Shown: in pieces, positions 17,080 through 26,482 of the stretch
How the letters are laid out: each line of letters begins with the position of its first letter
Position numbering within the stretch: position 1 is the stretch's first letter
Assembly (NCBI GenBank): GCA_026391675.1
Contig: JAPLDQ010000034.1
Location: 1 to 64,000 of the forward strand
DNA from: Bacteroidota bacterium
Lineage (GTDB): Bacteria > Bacteroidota > Bacteroidia > Bacteroidales > JACABE01
Direction: 5' to 3'
Length of the DNA: 64,000 bases
The notes under the pieces: model-generated
What the model saw: only the letters and a program-made list of their open reading frames with translations
Told to the model about the DNA's origin: nothing
Database searches by the model: none
Made by a program: the position numbers and the translations under genes

Positions 17080-19641
17080 ATGTCGAAAAATCTTGTAATC
17101 GTTGAGTCACCTGCAAAAGCAAAAACTATTGAGAAATTTTTAGGAAATGATTTTGTTGTAAAATCAAGTTTTGGTCATGTCAGAGATTTGTCGAAAAAAA
17201 CCATCAGTATTGATATTGAACATAATTTTCAACCACAATATGAAATTTCTCCCGATAAGGTTAAAGTTGTAAGTGAATTGAAAAAACTTGCTAAAAGTGC
17301 TGAAACGGTATGGCTTGCATCCGATGAAGACCGTGAGGGAGAGGCTATTTCGTGGCATCTGATGGAAGCATTGGATTTAAAAGAAAACAAAATAAAACGT
17401 ATTGTTTTTCATGAAATTACTAAAACAGCCATATTAGAAGCTGTTGAAAATCCCCGTTCTATTGATATTAACCTTGTAAATGCACAACAAGCCCGCAGAG
17501 TGCTGGACAGATTGGTTGGTTATGAGCTTTCACCGGTGCTATGGAAAAAGGTGAAACCTGCATTATCTGCAGGCCGTGTTCAATCGGTTGCAGTAAGATT
17601 AATTGTTGAAAGAGAAGACGAAATCAGAAATTTTACTTCCAATTCTTTTTTCAGGGTCATCGGTATCTTTGATATTAAAAATTCAGATAAAAACATAAGT
17701 ATATCAGCTGAACTCTCGCAACGATTTGATAATAAACAAGATGCTATAAAGTTTTTAAATGATTGTATAAATGCAAATTTCACTGTAGCTGATGTAGAAA
17801 CAAAACCTGCAAAAAAATCACCTGCTCCTCCATTCACTACTTCTACTTTACAACAGGAAGCCAGTAGAAAATTAGGTTTTCCTGTTGCTAAAACCATGGT
17901 GGTTGCTCAACAATTATACGAATCAGGATTTATAACCTATATGAGAACCGATTCTGTTAACCTTTCAAACATGGCATTAGCAATGGCAAAAAAGGAAATT
18001 GAACACTTATATGGTGAAGATTATGTAAAAATCCGTAAGTACACTACCAAAACCAAAGGTGCTCAGGAAGCACACGAAGCTATTCGCCCAACCTATCTTA
18101 ATAATCAATCTATAAATGGTGATGCTTCGCAAAAACGCTTATATGATTTAATCTGGAAACGCACCATAGCTTCACAAATGAGTGAAGCCTTACTTGAAAA
18201 AACCAATATTACGATTGAAAATGACAAAAGAAAAGAAAATTTTATTGCCAGAGGTGAAGTGATAAAATTTGACGGTTTTTTAAAGGTATATTTAGAATCA
18301 AGTGATGACGAAGATGATGAAAATCAAAAAGATATATTACCTCCAATAAAAAAAGGTGAAAAGCTTACATTGAATGAATGTAATGCAACCCAAAGTTTTA
18401 CGCAATATCCGCCAAGATATACTGAAGCCAGTTTAGTTAAAAAACTTGAAGATTTAGGTATTGGCAGGCCATCAACTTATGCACCAACAATTTCTACGAT
18501 TCAGAAGCGCGAATATGTTGTAAAAGAAGACAGAGACGGCGTAATCAGAAAATTTGATGTAATAACTTTAAAAAATAAATCCATAAAAGAGATCGTAAAA
18601 TCTGAAAAAACAGGTTTTGAAAAAAATAAATTATTCCCTACCGATATTGGTTCGATAGTTAATCGTTTTTTAGTTCAGCATTTCGAAACCATATTAGATT
18701 ATAATTTTACTGCAAAAGTGGAGAAAGATTTTGACGAAATTGCCGAAGGTCAGATTGTATGGAATGATATGATTAAAAGTTTTTATATTCCGTTTCATAA
18801 AAATGTTGAAAAAACAATGATTGAATCGGAAAGAGCAAAAGGTGAAAGATTATTGGGTATAGATCCGAAAACAAAAAGAAATGTTTATGTAAGAATCGGG
18901 CGTTTTGGAGCGATGGCTCAGATTGGAGAAGCCAAGGAAGATGAAAAACCAAGTTTTGCCGGATTAAAAAAAGGACAAAGTCTCGATACCATTACCCTTG
19001 AGCAGGCACTTGAACTATTTAATCTGCCAAGAACTGTCGGAACTTTTGAAGATGCTGAAATGGTAGTTTCTATTGGCAGATTTGGCCCCTATGTTCGTCA
19101 TGATGCTAAATTTTATTCTTTAACAAAAACTGATGATCCATACGAGGTTAGTGAGGAAAGATGCATAGAAATAATTAAAGCAAAACGGATTTCAGATAGT
19201 GCAAAAGCAGAAATTTCTAAACATTTTCCAAAAGTACTGGGAGAATATGAAAAAGTGGAAGTTATTGTTAATATCGGGAGATATGGACCTTATATCACAT
19301 ATAATACTACGAATTTCCCTATTCCAAAATCACTGGATATTTTAAAATTGAATTTAGCTGAAGCTATTGAATTTATTCAGGGTAAGAAAAGTAAAAATGC
19401 AGAAAGAATCATCAAAGAATTTCCTGAAAATTCTGATGTAAAAGTGCTTAACGGAAGATATGGTGCTTATCTTAAAGTTGGAAAAGACAACTTTAAAATT
19501 CCGGGTGGGAGGGAAGCAAAAGATTTAACACTGGCTGAATGTTTAGGTATAGCGAAGGATAACGCAAAACCGGGAAAGAAAACCACATCCAAAAAGACAA
19601 GTGCTAAAAAAGCAGTCAGTAGTAAGACAAAAAAGAAATAA
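17080..19641 (+). CDS. topA: DNA topoisomerase I
   Basis: An 853-residue type IA topoisomerase that relaxes negative supercoils. The N-terminal TOPRIM domain begins VESPAKAKTIEKFLG and includes the acidic cluster in SDEDREGEAISWHL. The catalytic tyrosine is Y287 in ITYMRTDSV. GRVQSVAVRLIVERE precedes it. Instead of zinc ribbons the C-terminal half carries repeated topo C-terminal repeats (motifs of the type GRFGPYV, GRYGPYI, GRYGAYL), then a Lys-rich tail (about 835-853) likely to bind DNA or RNA polymerase. This arrangement is usual in Bacteroidota. sufS follows after 11 bp. Confidence 0.97.
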   Translation: MSKNLVIVESPAKAKTIEKFLGNDFVVKSSFGHVRDLSKKTISIDIEHNFQPQYEISPDKVKVVSELKKLAKSAETVWLASDEDREGEAISWHLMEALDLKENKIKRIVFHEITKTAILEAVENPRSIDINLVNAQQARRVLDRLVGYELSPVLWKKVKPALSAGRVQSVAVRLIVEREDEIRNFTSNSFFRVIGIFDIKNSDKNISISAELSQRFDNKQDAIKFLNDCINANFTVADVETKPAKKSPAPPFTTSTLQQEASRKLGFPVAKTMVVAQQLYESGFITYMRTDSVNLSNMALAMAKKEIEHLYGEDYVKIRKYTTKTKGAQEAHEAIRPTYLNNQSINGDASQKRLYDLIWKRTIASQMSEALLEKTNITIENDKRKENFIARGEVIKFDGFLKVYLESSDDEDDENQKDILPPIKKGEKLTLNECNATQSFTQYPPRYTEASLVKKLEDLGIGRPSTYAPTISTIQKREYVVKEDRDGVIRKFDVITLKNKSIKEIVKSEKTGFEKNKLFPTDIGSIVNRFLVQHFETILDYNFTAKVEKDFDEIAEGQIVWNDMIKSFYIPFHKNVEKTMIESERAKGERLLGIDPKTKRNVYVRIGRFGAMAQIGEAKEDEKPSFAGLKKGQSLDTITLEQALELFNLPRTVGTFEDAEMVVSIGRFGPYVRHDAKFYSLTKTDDPYEVSEERCIEIIKAKRISDSAKAEISKHFPKVLGEYEKVEVIVNIGRYGPYITYNTTNFPIPKSLDILKLNLAEAIEFIQGKKSKNAERIIKEFPENSDVKVLNGRYGAYLKVGKDNFKIPGGREAKDLTLAECLGIAKDNAKPGKKTTSKKTSAKKAVSSKTKKK

Positions 19642-19652
19642 TAATTAACAAA

Positions 19653-20870
19653 ATGTTAGATATAAACAAAATACGACTTGATTTTCCTATCCTGAAACAA
19701 AAAGTATATGGTAAACCCCTGGTGTATTTTGATAACGGAGCAACTACCCAAAAGCCTCAGTGTGTTATAGATGCAATTGTAAAATATTATACTGAGGAAA
19801 ACAGTAATATTCACAGAGGCGTACATTTTCTGAGCCAAACGGCAACTGTAGCACATGAAAATGCGCGGGAATCAGTACGGGAATTTATCAACGCAGCGCA
19901 TGCACATGAAATTATTTTTACGCGTGGCACTACCGAAAGCATTAATCTGGTAGCTAGTTCTTTTGGTAAAAAGTTTATTCAAAAAGGTGATGAAGTGCTC
20001 ATTTCTGCAATGGAACATCATTCTAATATTGTTCCCTGGCAATTGATCTGCGAAGAGAAAGAAGCTGTTTTAAAAGTAATTCCTTTTCATAAAAATGGAG
20101 AATTGGATATAGCTGCTTTTGAAAATCTTATCTCTGAAAGAACTAAAATTATTGCTGTTACCCATGTTTCAAATGCCCTGGGTACTATCAATCCTGTTAA
20201 AGAAATTATTAAAACAGCACATGCAAAGGATATTCCTGTATTGATAGATGGTGCTCAGGGAATTGCCCACACCAGTGTTGATGTACAGGACCTGGATTGT
20301 GATTTTTATTGTTTTTCGGCACATAAGCTCTATGCCCCAATGGGAATAGGTGTTTTATACGGTAAGGAAAAATGGCTGAATGCTATGCCTCCTTACCAGG
20401 GAGGCGGCGAAATGATACAAACCGTTACATTTGAAAAAACAACATATAACGAACTGCCATTCAAATTTGAGGCAGGAACACCAAGTGTTGGAGACGTATT
20501 GGGATTGGCAGCTGCTTTGGAATATATTATTTCAATTGGGATGGATAATATTGCAGCTTACGAGAATGATCTGCTGGAATATGCCAGCAGTGAACTATTG
20601 AAAATTGAAGGGATTCAAATTATAGGTACAGCAAAGCACAAAGCTGCTGTTCTTTCTTTTTTAATCGACAATATTCACCCTTACGATGCCGGAACTATTA
20701 TTGACCGCTTTGGTGTGGCTGTTAGAACAGGACATCATTGTGCCCAGCCTGTTATGGATATTTTAGGGATTCCGGGAACAATCCGTGCTTCTTTTGCGTT
20801 TTATAATACAAAGGAAGAAATTGATGTTTTAATCAGCGCTGTAAAGAAGGTGAAAGAAATGTTTGCATAA
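19653..20870 (+). CDS. sufS: Cysteine desulfurase SufS
   Basis: A 405-residue PLP enzyme of the group II cysteine desulfurases that removes sulfur from cysteine for Fe-S cluster assembly. The PLP lysine is K225 in FSAHKLYAPMG. The persulfide-forming cysteine is C363 in RTGHHCAQP. The N-terminus IRLDFPILKQKVYGKPLVYFDNGATTQKP is typical of SufS. sufE follows after 21 bp and a sufT-like gene later, so this is a partial suf cluster; sufBCD are not in the window. Confidence 0.96.
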   Translation: MLDINKIRLDFPILKQKVYGKPLVYFDNGATTQKPQCVIDAIVKYYTEENSNIHRGVHFLSQTATVAHENARESVREFINAAHAHEIIFTRGTTESINLVASSFGKKFIQKGDEVLISAMEHHSNIVPWQLICEEKEAVLKVIPFHKNGELDIAAFENLISERTKIIAVTHVSNALGTINPVKEIIKTAHAKDIPVLIDGAQGIAHTSVDVQDLDCDFYCFSAHKLYAPMGIGVLYGKEKWLNAMPPYQGGGEMIQTVTFEKTTYNELPFKFEAGTPSVGDVLGLAAALEYIISIGMDNIAAYENDLLEYASSELLKIEGIQIIGTAKHKAAVLSFLIDNIHPYDAGTIIDRFGVAVRTGHHCAQPVMDILGIPGTIRASFAFYNTKEEIDVLISAVKKVKEMFA

Positions 20871-20891
20871 ATGCATTAATAATATTTTAAA

Positions 20892-21323
20892 ATGACTATA
20901 CAAGAAATTGAAAATCAGATTATAGAAGAGTTTGAAAACTTCGAGGACTGGATGGATAAATACAATTATGTAATTGAATTGGGAAGAGAATGTCCGAAAA
21001 TTGATGAAAAAAATAAAATTGACAATAATTTAATTGTCGGTTGTCAGTCCCGTGTATGGCTTAGTGCTGAATTTATTGATGGTGTAATCATTTATAAAGC
21101 TGATAGTGATGCTGTTATAACTAAAGGTATTGCATCATTGCTTATTCGTGTTTTATCCAATCAGAAACCACAGGATATTATTGATGCAAAACTTGATTTT
21201 ATTAATTATATTGGCTTAAAAGACCACCTTTCTCCTACACGCTCCAATGGATTGTTGTCGATGATAAAGCAAATGAAATTGTATGCACTGGTTTTTCAAA
21301 CAAAAACGATGAATGATAAATGA
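20892..21323 (+). CDS. sufE: SufE sulfur acceptor
   Basis: A 143-residue protein that accepts persulfide sulfur from SufS and passes it to the SufBCD scaffold. The acceptor cysteine is C51 in IVGCQSRVWL, on the expected loop. Length and the N-terminal EIENQIIEEFENFEDW helix fit SufE. Directly downstream of sufS, same strand. Confidence 0.95.
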   Translation: MTIQEIENQIIEEFENFEDWMDKYNYVIELGRECPKIDEKNKIDNNLIVGCQSRVWLSAEFIDGVIIYKADSDAVITKGIASLLIRVLSNQKPQDIIDAKLDFINYIGLKDHLSPTRSNGLLSMIKQMKLYALVFQTKTMNDK

Positions 21324-21480
21324 TGAATGATGAATGCAAAGAAAGAAAATGTATTACTTACAAAGTCATTTGCTTTTGAAATTGAAATCAACTGCTTTTG
21401 AACTATTAAAAATTATAAAAAGCACCATATTAACTGTAAAGTAAAAAATTCATAATTCATAATTCATAACTTATAACTAA
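21308..21480 (+). repeat. Low-complexity tandem repeats between sufE and the sufT-like gene
   Basis: The spacer starts with copies of ATGAATGAT-type units, overlapping the last sufE codons, and ends with three copies of AATTCAT(A) before ACTTATAACTA. The two ends are roughly complementary (GATGAAT versus ATTCAT). No gene is seen in it. Confidence 0.5.
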
Positions 21481-21484
21481 TGAC

Positions 21485-21808
21485 ATGGAACTAAAAGAAA
21501 AACAATTAATGTTGGAAGAAGCTGTTATAAATGTCCTGAAAACTATTTATGACCCTGAAATTCCTGTAAATATATTTGATCTGGGCTTGATTTACGAAAT
21601 AATAATCAGCGAAAATCTTGCCGTTAAGGTAATTATGACGCTAACATCTCCAAATTGCCCGGTTGCCGAGAGTTTACCTGTTGAAGTAAAGGAAAAACTC
21701 AACGGGATTGAAGGTGTTTCAGCTGCCGAAGTTGAAATCGTGTTTGAACCGACCTGGGATAAGGATATGATGTCGGAAGAAGCAAAGCTTGATTTAGGAT
21801 TTTTATAG
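21485..21808 (+). CDS. sufT: SufT/DUF59 iron-sulfur assembly factor
   Basis: A 107-residue MIP18/DUF59-family protein. Core motifs are YDPEIPVNIFDLGLIYEI, LTSPNCPVAESLP (with the conserved cysteine) and VEIVFEPTWDKDMMSEEAK. Such proteins act in maturation of Fe-S proteins and commonly sit in suf operons of Bacteroidota. It has no fused domain. The symbol is applied by context; a PaaD-like role cannot be excluded from sequence alone. Confidence 0.85.
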   Translation: MELKEKQLMLEEAVINVLKTIYDPEIPVNIFDLGLIYEIIISENLAVKVIMTLTSPNCPVAESLPVEVKEKLNGIEGVSAAEVEIVFEPTWDKDMMSEEAKLDLGFL

Positions 21809-21819
21809 AAAATTAAACC

Positions 21820-23352
21820 TTAAAGTTCAAACCACAAACTGTTTTCTCCATAGTTTTCGACTACCCTGCTATCATTAGGATAATGGAAAGTATTCAGTAA
21901 ATCAGCTATTTCCTGTTTAAGGACAATAATCGCATTTTCAATCAAATCTTTACGGAATCCTTTTTCGCCAAGGGAAATAACATGTTCCATTGCCTGAACC
22001 CTGCTGACTACCCTTCCAAAATCGACCAGTTTACGCTGAGATAAAGGATGACTTAATTCAAAATTAAGCATATCTTTAAGTTTTTCGAGGGCCTGAGGAG
22101 TAAAGTGCTGAAAAAACAAGGAAACTTTCTTTTGTTTATCTGTTTTCATTCGTTTTATCACAGCATCAGCAATTTGATGGTATAAAATATCGTTAGAACC
22201 TTCGAAAATCTGGAAAGGACGACTGTCAACCAATGATCTGCCGGCAAAATGATTTATTTTATACCCTTTGGCGCCAACCAATTGAAGTAATGATTGAGCG
22301 GCTTCATGCATGATATCAGAAGTTATCGTTTTTGTAATATTGGCTTCCAATCCCAAACCTGATAAATCATTTTCTATTCCGGCTATTTTTGCAGACTTTA
22401 AACAAAATGCAGATAAAATAGTATAATTAGCCTGTAAACGGGATAAACGATGCTGCACCTGATCATAATCAAATAAGTTCTTTTTACCCACTAAACGGGT
22501 ATTTGCATGAATAATGGCTTCGTCAAGAATTCTTTTTACAAAACCCAGACCCATTGCAGGGAACTGAAACCTGCTTCTATGCAATAAATCAAGTAACATC
22601 TGAACTCCGGAAGTATGTGGTATAAGTCTTTGTTCTTCCGGAATATATACATCAATATTATTTCTGCCGTAAGGGATTTGATATAAGCCCAGGTTCTCAA
22701 AATATTCTTCAACTTTTATTTTTTGCTTGGGTGCATTGACATCACATAAAAATATATCAATATCACGCATTAAACTGCCTGATTCTGAACGTTTTCTGGC
22801 AGTCAACAACCAAAAATCTGCCATACCGGTAAGTCCGGCCCAGTGTTTTTTTCCCTTTAAATGATAAAAGCCGTCTTTTTCATAAAAAGAAGTAAGCATA
22901 CTTAAAGCATCACTACCAAAATTTGGTTCTGTTATCATTAAGCCTCCCATACAACTGTTGTTCAGAAACTGTGTAAAAACCCTACGCTTAACATTATCCT
23001 GTCCGTACTTTGCAAGTGGCTGAATAAACAAACCGTTATTTATACCCAGCATCAGCGAAAGTGCCAGGGATTCATAGGATGCTGCCGAAATAAAAGTAAT
23101 ATTCTCTTTTATGCTACCTCCAAGTCCTCCAAACTCTTTAGGAATAAGGAGAGCCAAAGGATTTCCCGACATTAATTCCTTTAATACGGCAGGAGGTAAT
23201 CCTCTCGTACTGCTAAAACTATCAATTTTATCATCTTCATGGAAGGCACGATGCATGCTTTCTTTAAATTCTTTTAATAATTGAGGAAATGTTTTTACTG
23301 AAGGATTAATGTTTTCAGTATCTTTTTTTGCTGATTGGTGAAGTTGCGGCAT
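21820..23352 (-). CDS. Acyl-CoA dehydrogenase family protein
   Basis: A 510-residue flavoprotein of the acyl-CoA dehydrogenase superfamily. Visible features are the N-terminal helical domain, the flavin-binding loop MITEPNFGSDALS, the middle beta domain (YHLKGKKHWAGLTGMADFWLLTA) and the C-terminal helical domain with FEGSNDILYHQIAD, the usual position following the catalytic region. Compared with ordinary 380-residue members it carries an extra C-terminal helical segment of about 100 residues. Substrate unknown. Single gene, convergent with sufT, divergent from nothing nearby (minus-strand genes continue upstream). Confidence 0.88.
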   Translation of the reverse strand: MPQLHQSAKKDTENINPSVKTFPQLLKEFKESMHRAFHEDDKIDSFSSTRGLPPAVLKELMSGNPLALLIPKEFGGLGGSIKENITFISAASYESLALSLMLGINNGLFIQPLAKYGQDNVKRRVFTQFLNNSCMGGLMITEPNFGSDALSMLTSFYEKDGFYHLKGKKHWAGLTGMADFWLLTARKRSESGSLMRDIDIFLCDVNAPKQKIKVEEYFENLGLYQIPYGRNNIDVYIPEEQRLIPHTSGVQMLLDLLHRSRFQFPAMGLGFVKRILDEAIIHANTRLVGKKNLFDYDQVQHRLSRLQANYTILSAFCLKSAKIAGIENDLSGLGLEANITKTITSDIMHEAAQSLLQLVGAKGYKINHFAGRSLVDSRPFQIFEGSNDILYHQIADAVIKRMKTDKQKKVSLFFQHFTPQALEKLKDMLNFELSHPLSQRKLVDFGRVVSRVQAMEHVISLGEKGFRKDLIENAIIVLKQEIADLLNTFHYPNDSRVVENYGENSLWFEL

Positions 23353-23534
23353 TTTTGATGCAATAAAATTAAAAAAACTTGCAGTTGTTTACAAACTACA
23401 ATTCTAACTGTACAAATTAAACAAGCTATTGTTAATTTTGTTTTGAGGAAATTACTTTTAAAGTGTATATTTTGAAATAATTAGAAGTTTCTATGGTATA
23501 AAAAGTGAAATCATACAAAACCATAAAATCTGTC

Positions 23535-24377
23535 TTATACAATTTCAGCTAACTTAAAGGTATCTTTTACTCTGACTCCTTTTTCTGTATTTTGCAAGGT
23601 GCAGCATTCGTTAGGTAAGTCGTGGCCAAAAAAGAGGATATAATTATTTTCCAGGGCTTCTTTATAAAAATTTGCTTTTTCCTCCATGCTAATCAAAGGA
23701 CGGATATCGTAACTTGGAATATAAGCCAGCGGAATATGCGCCACTGATGCAATAAAATCAGCAGTAAAAACTATGGTTTTCCCATTAAAGTTTATATATG
23801 GAATTACCTGAGCTTCAGTATGACCAAAATAAAAATTTACGTTAATATTCGGGAATAATTCTCCTTCAAGATCAATAAAACATAAGTGACCGCTATTAAG
23901 CAAGGGTAATAAATTTTCTTTGAGATAGGAAGCTTTTTCGCGGCTATTGGGATGCATTGCCCAATCCCATTGTTTCCGGCTAACATGAATGTTGGCATTT
24001 GGAAAAGTAAGCTCAAAACCTGTTCTGTCACTATTGTATTTTGCAGCACCTCCGCAATGGTCGAAATGCAGATGTGTCAGCACAATATCAGTAATATCTT
24101 CGGGTTTAAATCCTGCATTCGACAAGGATTTCAGCAAAGTATCATCGCCATTCAGATAAAAATTACTTAGGAATTTTTCATCCTGCTTATCACCGATTCC
24201 TGTATCGAACAAAATAATTCTGTCTTCATCAACAACTAAAAGTGAACGGATAGATGTATTACACAGATTGTTCTCATCAGCAGGATAAATATTTTCCCAA
24301 ATTACTTTGGGTACTACACCAAATACGGCACCTCCGTCAAATTTGGCATAACCGGTTTCTATTGAAAATAGCTGCAT
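23535..24377 (-). CDS. MBL-fold metallohydrolase
   Basis: A 280-residue metallo-beta-lactamase-fold protein. The metal motif THLHFDH (H102, H104, D106, H107) is complete; a further ligand histidine is seen in FYFGHTEAQVIPY and the last in FFGHDLP. The overall arrangement resembles lactonase or quorum-quenching-like hydrolases of this superfamily but the substrate is not predictable. Its start codon overlaps the stop of the T9SS plug gene by one base (TAATG), indicating translational coupling. Confidence 0.88.
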   Translation of the reverse strand: MQLFSIETGYAKFDGGAVFGVVPKVIWENIYPADENNLCNTSIRSLLVVDEDRIILFDTGIGDKQDEKFLSNFYLNGDDTLLKSLSNAGFKPEDITDIVLTHLHFDHCGGAAKYNSDRTGFELTFPNANIHVSRKQWDWAMHPNSREKASYLKENLLPLLNSGHLCFIDLEGELFPNINVNFYFGHTEAQVIPYINFNGKTIVFTADFIASVAHIPLAYIPSYDIRPLISMEEKANFYKEALENNYILFFGHDLPNECCTLQNTEKGVRVKDTFKLAEIV

Positions 24378-25705
24378 TAATTTCTGTCGTTTATTGAATT
24401 TAATTGGCGGAAACCTATTAATTTATCATATTGTTCGCCATTTTGCCTGTAATAGACAAAAATAAAATAATCATTTTCCGTTTCGGCATGATTGCCTTCT
24501 ACAAATGTATCATCCAGCTTTTTATCAGGATGCTGTAATATATACATATAGTTATAATAGCCCTGTTTTACATAAACGCTGCCTTCATAGGCGCGGTTTT
24601 TGTAATTATATGTCATTTTTGAATCATCATCTAATTTCCAGTTGGTAAGTGCGCCATAAATGAATATATATCCTTCAACAGTAGGAATATCATAAGGTAA
24701 GGAAAAATGGACATACGTATAATCAGCTTCCACTTCACTGTCTTTAGTGTTGTCAACTTTTATAACACGTTTACCGTTGATATCATCTTCTGTTTTATAT
24801 ACCTTGAACCTGCGGGCTATATCATTATGCAGATATACCTGATTGGCCCTGTCTTCATAAGCAATATGATTTATCCGCATTGAATTGTATTTCAAACTTT
24901 TAATATCAAAATTCCGGTATTCATTACATCCATTAAAGGTATTGCCTTCCTCATAATCATAATCCAGTTCATTGCCTTTAACAAGGTGTGGCTTTAAATT
25001 ACAGATAGCATTATCAGGACGCATATTCTGGAAAATCTTTACTTTTAAATTCTGTGAAGGATTATTAATATTAAAATTATTGCAAACAATGTTAAAATCA
25101 ACTTCCTGTTTATATTTTTTATCATTCAGTAAAGTGGCATCTTTAATTTTTCCATTGATATTAACTTTTTGCTCCATTACAAAGAAACGTTTAATTATCA
25201 ATGTATTATCCGGATTATTTTCGTTGTAAATTCTGATTATATAATTACCCGATTTGGTAATTTTCATTGTTTCTTTCGGAAAAATCAGATTATAATGAAT
25301 ATATGTTTGAATTGTGTTGACAGATAACTTAAAATCCGTAATATTGTCTTCATAAAAGCCATCCAGGTATTGATTCTGTGGCAATTCAGATGGTTTCCAG
25401 TCGGCATCACATTGTAAAAGGGTATATTTATATCTCCTGACATCTTCGCCGAATTCGTCAAAGGATAAACTAATGGTTTCATCTGTGTTCAAACTTATGA
25501 TGGGAATTGCCATTTCCCACCCGGTTTTATGAATCAGCACCGTTTGGATGTTTTCATCGTTAATGCTGTCTTCAATAACAGGTATAACAGGAATTTCAAT
25601 TTTTATTTTGGGAAGACTGTCTACAACTTTATACGTTGTGTCTTGCGCATATGCGCCTCTCCAAAAAGTAAAAGCAATGAATATGAATATGATTTTTAGT
25701 TGCAT
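24377..25705 (-). CDS. T9SS plug protein (DUF5103 family)
   Basis: The protein belongs to the DUF5103 family, whose member closes the SprA translocon from the periplasmic side in the type IX secretion system. Family signatures visible are YKYTLLQCDADWKPSELPQ, YLDGFYEDNITDF, NTIQTYIHYNLIFP and SGNYIIRIY, with a second beta-sandwich domain to the C-terminus. I start it at the ATG at 25705, which opens a proper signal peptide (MQLKIIFIFIAFTFWRGAYA); the longer frame from 25777 adds 24 residues that hide the signal peptide and overlap the transposase gene. 442 residues as called. Confidence 0.85.
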   Translation of the reverse strand: MQLKIIFIFIAFTFWRGAYAQDTTYKVVDSLPKIKIEIPVIPVIEDSINDENIQTVLIHKTGWEMAIPIISLNTDETISLSFDEFGEDVRRYKYTLLQCDADWKPSELPQNQYLDGFYEDNITDFKLSVNTIQTYIHYNLIFPKETMKITKSGNYIIRIYNENNPDNTLIIKRFFVMEQKVNINGKIKDATLLNDKKYKQEVDFNIVCNNFNINNPSQNLKVKIFQNMRPDNAICNLKPHLVKGNELDYDYEEGNTFNGCNEYRNFDIKSLKYNSMRINHIAYEDRANQVYLHNDIARRFKVYKTEDDINGKRVIKVDNTKDSEVEADYTYVHFSLPYDIPTVEGYIFIYGALTNWKLDDDSKMTYNYKNRAYEGSVYVKQGYYNYMYILQHPDKKLDDTFVEGNHAETENDYFIFVYYRQNGEQYDKLIGFRQLNSINDRN

Positions 25706-25736
25706 TTTCCTTATTTTAAAAGTGATTGCCCTGGTT

Positions 25737-26477
25737 TTAGCAGGACTTCCGGTCATCCAGTGCTGGTTTAAGTCCAAATTCTTTGGTTCTCATTTTATTG
25801 ATTAATTTCCCGTTTCTTAGTTCAAGATGGTCCATATAAGATGAAAACTCCCAATCTTCAACTTTATCAACAAATCCGGCTGCTTTGGGGTTTAAATGGA
25901 TATAATTAAAGCAAACTTGCGGATATTCCTTTTCTAAATCAGCTGTTTTCATATGCGCACCCTGAGATGTATTATAAAAAGAAGGAGTAATTCCCTTAGT
26001 TTTTGTAAGACATTCCGCTTTACAATATTTCCTGAATAAAGACCCACTGTTAAGTTTCTGCTTATTAACTGCTTGTGTATATGATCGCATTAAAAGACCT
26101 ATTGATTGATTAAAATCTCGTTTCCTGACAATGATGGTCTCTCTTGAAGAGAGGCTATCATTGTTAATATTAAAATTGGAATCAAAAGTGATAGCCTCAC
26201 TATAAGTGAGACTATCACTTATGGCAACCTCCAAAGTATGAACATAAACCATCAAATGAAAATGATTTGGCATCAAACACCATGCCAGAATATCTGCATG
26301 AGGTTGAATATATGTGCCAAGTTTCTTTAAAAAATAGAGATAATTTTCCCGTGAAAAGAAAATTTTTTGTTTATTATTTCCTTGATTATAAATGTGATAT
26401 ATTTGATGTTGTTCGAAAATCATAGGTTTTAAATTTGATATTTTGAGTGATAGCCTCTCTTGAAGAGAGACCATCAC
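25737..26477 (-). CDS. REP-associated tyrosine transposase (RAYT) with in-frame palindromes
   Basis: A Y1 (IS200-like) transposase of the RAYT class, 246 residues in the longest frame. HUH motif MPNHFHLMV (H72, H74), catalytic tyrosine Y133 in RSYTQAVNKQ, and the GSLFRKYCKAE segment are all present, so it may be active. The true start is probably M19 (ATG at 26423, MIFEQHQIYHIYNQGNN); the first 18 codons coincide with a REP-like palindrome. Two further palindromes of the same family lie inside the frame and encode SDSLTYSEAIT and NDSLSSRETII between the HUH and Tyr parts (about residues 87-116). It lies 5 bp after the stop of the FAD-protein gene. Confidence 0.85.
   Translation of the reverse strand: MMVSLQERLSLKISNLKPMIFEQHQIYHIYNQGNNKQKIFFSRENYLYFLKKLGTYIQPHADILAWCLMPNHFHLMVYVHTLEVAISDSLTYSEAITFDSNFNINNDSLSSRETIIVRKRDFNQSIGLLMRSYTQAVNKQKLNSGSLFRKYCKAECLTKTKGITPSFYNTSQGAHMKTADLEKEYPQVCFNYIHLNPKAAGFVDKVEDWEFSSYMDHLELRNGKLINKMRTKEFGLKPALDDRKSC
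26128..26164. repeat. REP-like palindrome 1, inside the RAYT gene
   Basis: Left arm ACAATGATGGTCTCTCTT, right arm complementary except for two positions that are both G-T wobbles on the plus strand. It is the same sequence family as palindromes 2 and 3, in inverted orientation relative to palindrome 3. Confidence 0.85.
26186..26220. repeat. REP-like palindrome 2, inside the RAYT gene
   Basis: Arms AAGTGATAGCCTCAC and GTGAGACTATCACTT pair with one mismatch around a 5-base TATAA loop. It shares AGTGATAGCCTC with palindrome 3. Confidence 0.85.
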
Positions 26478-26478
26478 T
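26446..26478. repeat. REP-like palindrome 3, at the 5' end of the RAYT frame
   Basis: AGTGATAGCCTCTCTT pairs with AAGAGAGACCATCACT allowing two wobbles. It lies between the FAD-protein stop and the likely real RAYT start, the usual position of a REP next to its RAYT. Confidence 0.85.
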
Positions 26479-26482
26479 TTTG

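Noticed and set aside
25705-25777. Longer N-terminus of the T9SS plug protein
   Set aside because: It overlaps the transposase gene and places 24 residues before an otherwise perfect signal peptide.
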